16,578 nucleotides of DNA. Origin: Streptomyces katrae. Its GTDB lineage: Bacteria; Actinomycetota; Actinomycetes; Streptomycetales; Streptomycetaceae. Position numbers and translations under genes: made by a program. Each line of letters begins with the position of its first letter. The stretch's first letter is position 1. Below are positions 13,894 through 16,578 of this stretch, piece by piece. The stretch covers positions 1 through 16,578 of the forward strand of contig NZ_JZWV01000225.1 in the NCBI RefSeq assembly GCF_000966975.1. The letters run 5' to 3'. Below the pieces are notes generated by a model, which saw only the letters and a program-made list of their open reading frames with translations, was not told the DNA's origin and searched no databases.

Positions 13894-14775
13894 ATGTCCT
13901 GGCCGGATGTCACAGTGGTTGATGCGTGCGTGCGGCGCGACGGCCGGGGCGGCAGCCCCACGGTCGTCACCGACGACGACCCGGCGGCGACGGACGCGGA
14001 CCGGCGTGCGGTCGCCGCTGCGGCCGGCACCTCGCACGCGGCGTTCCTCGGCCCGGGCCGGACGCCGGACGGTGGCCTGCCGGTCCGGTTCTTCACCGCC
14101 ACCGCCGAACTGTCCGGCTGCGGCCACGGCACCGTCGCCGCGCAGGCCGTCCGGTTGACCCGCACCGCACTGGGCGAGCTCAACGACCGCCAGCACACCG
14201 GAGGGCGCACGTTCGACACCGTCGCGATCCGCCGCCCCACCGGCATCGAGGTGTGGTTCGACCAGGGCCCCGTCGCACTGCGTCACCCGGGACCGGACGA
14301 GAGCGCCGCGATCACCGCCGGGCTCGGGCTCACCTCGGGCGACCCGCATCCGACCGACCGGCCACGGATCGCCTCACCCGGGGCACCACGCATGCTGGTA
14401 CCCGTCCGCGACCGATCGGCGCTGCTCCGAGTCCAGCCGCACCTCGCCAGACTGACAGCGGCGTGCCGTCGGTACGGGCTCCTCGGCTGCTTCGTGTACG
14501 TGCCGCCGGTGGGCGGCCGACCGGGTGCGGCACGGATGTTCGCACCGGCGATCGGTGTCGACGAGGACGTCGCCAACGCCAACAGCACCGGCTGCCTGGC
14601 CGCCCACCTGCTCGACACGACAGGGGCGCAGACGGTCACGATCGAGGTGGAGCAGGGCGACACCCTCGGCCGCCCGGCCAGCGTGCTCGCCTCGGCCCGA
14701 CGCGGGCCGGCGGGCATCACGACCCGGGTCGGCGGCTTGGCGGTGGTCCGTGACCGGCACCGAGACGACACCTAG
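13894..14775 (+). CDS. divergent PhzF-like protein without the usual catalytic glutamate
   Basis: A 293-residue protein from ATG 13894, with AAAGGGGGG just upstream. The frame stays open far upstream, but the domain begins here (MSWPDVTVVDACVRRDGRGG). The first half has GGSPTVVTDDDP (19-30) and FFTATAELSGCGHGTVAAQA (67-85), the counterpart of the PhzF FCGHAT segment. The second half has RMFAPAIGVDEDVANANSTGCLAAHLL, replacing EDPATGSA, and IEVEQGDTLGRPASV. At the position of the catalytic glutamate (the YSETAF motif in the window's other PhzF) it reads GTSHAAF, with H48. So the family fold is clear, but the classical PhzF proton-shuttle residue is missing and the chemistry may differ. It follows the tRNA-like element and may share its transcript. 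The substrate is unknown. Confidence 0.82.
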   Translation: MSWPDVTVVDACVRRDGRGGSPTVVTDDDPAATDADRRAVAAAAGTSHAAFLGPGRTPDGGLPVRFFTATAELSGCGHGTVAAQAVRLTRTALGELNDRQHTGGRTFDTVAIRRPTGIEVWFDQGPVALRHPGPDESAAITAGLGLTSGDPHPTDRPRIASPGAPRMLVPVRDRSALLRVQPHLARLTAACRRYGLLGCFVYVPPVGGRPGAARMFAPAIGVDEDVANANSTGCLAAHLLDTTGAQTVTIEVEQGDTLGRPASVLASARRGPAGITTRVGGLAVVRDRHRDDT

Positions 14776-14874
14776 ACCTGTGCAACCGCGGCCACGAGAC
14801 CGGCGCTTGCGCGACCTGCCGCCGCACCGAGCCGCGAGGCGGGCCTGGCCCCCGCTGTCGTGAAGCCGGGCACC

Positions 14875-15075
14875 ATGCCGGTACCGAAGCCTCACTTCGA
14901 TCTGGTGCGACGGGGATACGACCGCGCCCAGGTGGACGCCCACTTCGCCCTCGCGCCGGAGCGGCGTCCTCTCAATCCGCCCTTCGATCTCGTACGACGC
15001 GGGTACGGGCGGGGCCAGGTCGACAGGGCCCTCCGCCTTACCGGCGCCGACAGGAACATTCAGCCCGGCCAGTAG
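14875..15075 (+). CDS. 66-residue protein with two DivIVA-type motifs
   Basis: From ATG 14875 (GTG 14860 is an alternative, without a ribosome site) the protein reads MPVPKPHFDLVRRGYDRAQV, DAHFALAPERRPLN, then PPFDLVRRGYGRGQVDRAL. Each FDLVRRGY-x-R-x-QVD unit matches the N-terminal DivIVA/coiled-coil anchoring motif (F-x-x-V-x-x-GYD-x-x-EVD) used in actinomycete polar-growth proteins. Here two copies, 32 residues apart, form almost the whole protein and the long coiled coil is absent. It may be a small membrane- or DivIVA-interacting protein. The DNA copies have diverged at many third positions, so the duplication is old and under selection. It converges on the 15095-15613 gene, 19 nt away. 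Confidence 0.7.
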   Translation: MPVPKPHFDLVRRGYDRAQVDAHFALAPERRPLNPPFDLVRRGYGRGQVDRALRLTGADRNIQPGQ

Positions 15076-15094
15076 CGACCCGGCGCCCGCACCG

Positions 15095-15613
15095 TCAGGA
15101 AGCCGCGGAGTCGCCGTAGTAGTCGCGCAGCAGGTCCTCCAGATCCTCCAAGGACTGATCCACACTGCTGGCCCCGAGTCCGTCCAGGATCTGGATACAC
15201 GTGGCCGTGTAGGCACCCAGCTCCACGATCAGGTCCAGGTAGGCCTCCTGGTCCCGGACGAACAGCCTCATCAGCCACTCCGCCGTCTGACCCATGCCCT
15301 TCGGCCCCGTCATCAACGTCCGCAGCAGATCGACCACCGGGCCCTGGACACCCTCTCCAGGCATCCGCTCCAGTGCTTTCGCGGCGTCCATGTCGCGTTC
15401 CTGGGCGAGCCAGAACGTCATGGCGGACGCCGCCACACCCGCCGCCGCAGCGAGGTCATGGATCGGGTGCATCCCGTCCAGGTCCTCGGTGGACCGGGCC
15501 ACCTTCAGCACCGTCCGGCAAGCCGGAAGCTCCGTGCGCGGCACCGGCTCGTTCCCCACCGGCATCAGCGAGGCCCGCACCAACTCCATCACGGGTTCAT
15601 ATGAGACTGTCAT
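15095..15613 (-). CDS. hypothetical helical protein
   Basis: A 172-residue protein from ATG 15613, with GGAGG eight nt upstream. It is acidic and mostly helical: MTVSYEPVMELVRASLMPVG, then DLAAAAGVAASAMTFWLAQERDMDAAKALERMPG, LLRTLMTGPKGMGQTAEWLMRLFVRDQEAYLDLIVELGAY, and an acidic tail VDQSLEDLEDLLRDYYGDS. It has no signal peptide, membrane helix or catalytic motif that I recognise. The acidic C-terminus suggests a protein-protein interaction. It is divergent from the ROK gene and convergent with the DivIVA-motif gene. Coding character is good; the function is unknown. Confidence 0.8.
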   Translation of the reverse strand: MTVSYEPVMELVRASLMPVGNEPVPRTELPACRTVLKVARSTEDLDGMHPIHDLAAAAGVAASAMTFWLAQERDMDAAKALERMPGEGVQGPVVDLLRTLMTGPKGMGQTAEWLMRLFVRDQEAYLDLIVELGAYTATCIQILDGLGASSVDQSLEDLEDLLRDYYGDSAAS

Positions 15614-15757
15614 CCCCCCATCCTCCCGTCACGGTCGACTCCGTGGCCCCCGAACGGCGCAGTTCCCCCTCGCGAGCACGCCGGCCTTGGTTGGCGCGGG
15701 CCGTCGTTCAGTCGTCCGGGTGTTCGTGTCTGTGGGCAGGGGCGGGCAAGATGCCCG

Positions 15758-16578
15758 ATGGGTGGTGCCGACCACGGTCCGGTGGCGCGTACGCGGATCG
15801 CGGCCCTCACCGGGCTCAGCCCGGCCGCGGTCTCACGGCAGGTGGTCGACCTCACCGGTCTGGGGCTGGTGCGGGAGCGCCCCGAACTGGTCGCCGCGGC
15901 GGGCGTCGGCCGCCCGCAGGTTCCGGTGGACATCGACTGCGGCCGGGTCGCCGTGGCCGGTGTGCACATCGGGGTGCCGGGCGCGACGCTGTCCCTGATC
16001 GACCTGCGCGGGCGCGTCCTGGCCCGGGAGGACGTGAGCAGCCGGGAGCCCGGCCCGGACGGGATCCTGGGAAGGGTGGCCGGCCGGCTGCCCGCCTTCC
16101 TCGCCGCGCACCGGGGCGGCCTAACCCTCGCGGGTGTGGGTGCGGTGCTGGGGGGAAGGGTGGACCCGGAGCGGGGTATCGCGGTGCGGCACGAACCGCT
16201 CGGCTGGTACGAAGTACCGTTGCGCGACGCGCTGGAGCGGGTCACCGGACTGCCGGTGTACGTCGACAACCACGCACGCGCCCTCGCCCAGTCGGAGATC
16301 CTCTTCGGCCATCCCGACGCGCAGCACAGCATCGTGGCGGTCTTCGTGGGCCATGTGGTCGACGCGGCTCTGGGCAGTGGCGGCCGGGTGCACCTGGGCC
16401 CGCGCGCGGCCACCAGCGACATCGCGCACCAGCCCGTACCCGGCAGCCGGGCGAAGTGCTCCTGCGGCAGGACCGGCTGCTTCGAGGCGGTGGTCTCCGA
16501 CACCGTCCTGTTCGCGGAAGCCGCTCGGCGGGGCATCATCGCCGAACCGGACCGCACCCTGCTCTCCGAGGCCGTGGC
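15758..16578 (+). CDS. ROK-family transcriptional regulator (3' end cut by window)
   Basis: The frame opens with MGGADHGPVARTRIAALTGL and SPAAVSRQVVDLTGLGLVRER, a winged helix of the ROK repressor type. The sugar-kinase-like domain follows: VDIDCGRVAVAGVHIGVPGA, VDNHARALAQSEILFG, and the zinc site CSCGRTGCFE (C-x-C-G-x-x-G-C). The usual glycine-rich ATP loop (GTGIG-like) reads VFVGHVVDAALGSGGR, and the GEIGH motif reads SDIAH, so it is a regulator rather than a kinase. The first helix of the DNA-binding domain is short by about 20 residues compared with NagC/Mlc-type proteins. ATG 15758 has only a distant ribosome-like GGGGCGGG, so the start may lie upstream in the same open frame. Such proteins bind a sugar or sugar phosphate to release DNA. 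No sugar genes are visible. Confidence 0.88.
   Translation, partial: MGGADHGPVARTRIAALTGLSPAAVSRQVVDLTGLGLVRERPELVAAAGVGRPQVPVDIDCGRVAVAGVHIGVPGATLSLIDLRGRVLAREDVSSREPGPDGILGRVAGRLPAFLAAHRGGLTLAGVGAVLGGRVDPERGIAVRHEPLGWYEVPLRDALERVTGLPVYVDNHARALAQSEILFGHPDAQHSIVAVFVGHVVDAALGSGGRVHLGPRAATSDIAHQPVPGSRAKCSCGRTGCFEAVVSDTVLFAEAARRGIIAEPDRTLLSEAV

Noticed and set aside
12877..14775. A 632-residue plus-strand open frame spanning the MarR gene, tRNA-like element and PhzF-like gene
   Set aside because: Protein-like sequence begins only at ATG 13894; the earlier part is antisense to MarR or runs through the tRNA-like element. It is open only because stop codons are rare at this GC content.
15610..16557. 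A 315-residue minus-strand open frame
   Set aside because: It is antisense to the ROK gene, whose motifs are clear, and its translation is Arg/Pro/Ser-rich without domains.

Overview
The window is very GC-rich, with G/C at most third codon positions, GTG starts beside GGAGG-type ribosome sites, leaderless genes and TAG-type -10 boxes. Many products (DUF5133, MoxR/DUF4129 cluster, short DivIVA-motif protein, paired regulators, small secreted proteins) are typical of Streptomyces or a close actinomycete. It reads as an accessory or chromosome-arm region: short transcription units, many regulators, several decayed genes, no IS element or CRISPR array.

Layout. 1-2436 (minus): end of a MoxR cluster, transcribed DUF4129 membrane protein, small membrane protein, MoxR ATPase (cut by the window start). 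2592-4217 (plus): decayed Toxin_10-like beta-pore-forming protein, then an intact secreted protein built of two duplicated beta domains. 4354-4766: remnant of a small secreted/helical protein (plus) facing a DUF5133 gene (minus) with a SigB-like promoter. 4916-6856: PhzF-family enzyme divergent from a frameshifted LysR regulator, with two overlapping palindromes between them. 7010-7986: SRPBCC protein (minus, probably leaderless) and two very small plus-strand genes. 8024-9505: short-chain dehydrogenase divergent from a TetR regulator. 9611-11160: MDR-family oxidoreductase followed by a MerR regulator, with a MerR-type promoter (long spacer filled by a palindrome). 11293-11798: small secreted protein with promoter and terminator. 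12020-12703: GNAT acetyltransferase. 12889-13406 (minus): MarR regulator with a leaderless promoter overlapping an inverted repeat. 13681-13828: hairpin plus a 119-nt tRNA-like element. 13894-14775: a second, divergent PhzF-like protein lacking the usual glutamate. 14875-15075: mini-protein with two DivIVA motifs. 15095-15613 (minus): unknown helical protein. 15758-end (plus): ROK-family regulator, cut by the window end.

How the genes work together. The clearest units are regulator-target pairs: LysR/PhzF, TetR/SDR and MerR/MDR, each with a visible candidate operator. The MoxR cluster probably serves envelope maturation or stress functions. The most unusual item is the tRNA-like element: its acceptor and T arms are perfect and its D arm is plausible, but an enlarged anticodon-like arm and long variable arm replace the normal middle. 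Everything is from reading the sequence by eye; no searches or folding programs were run.
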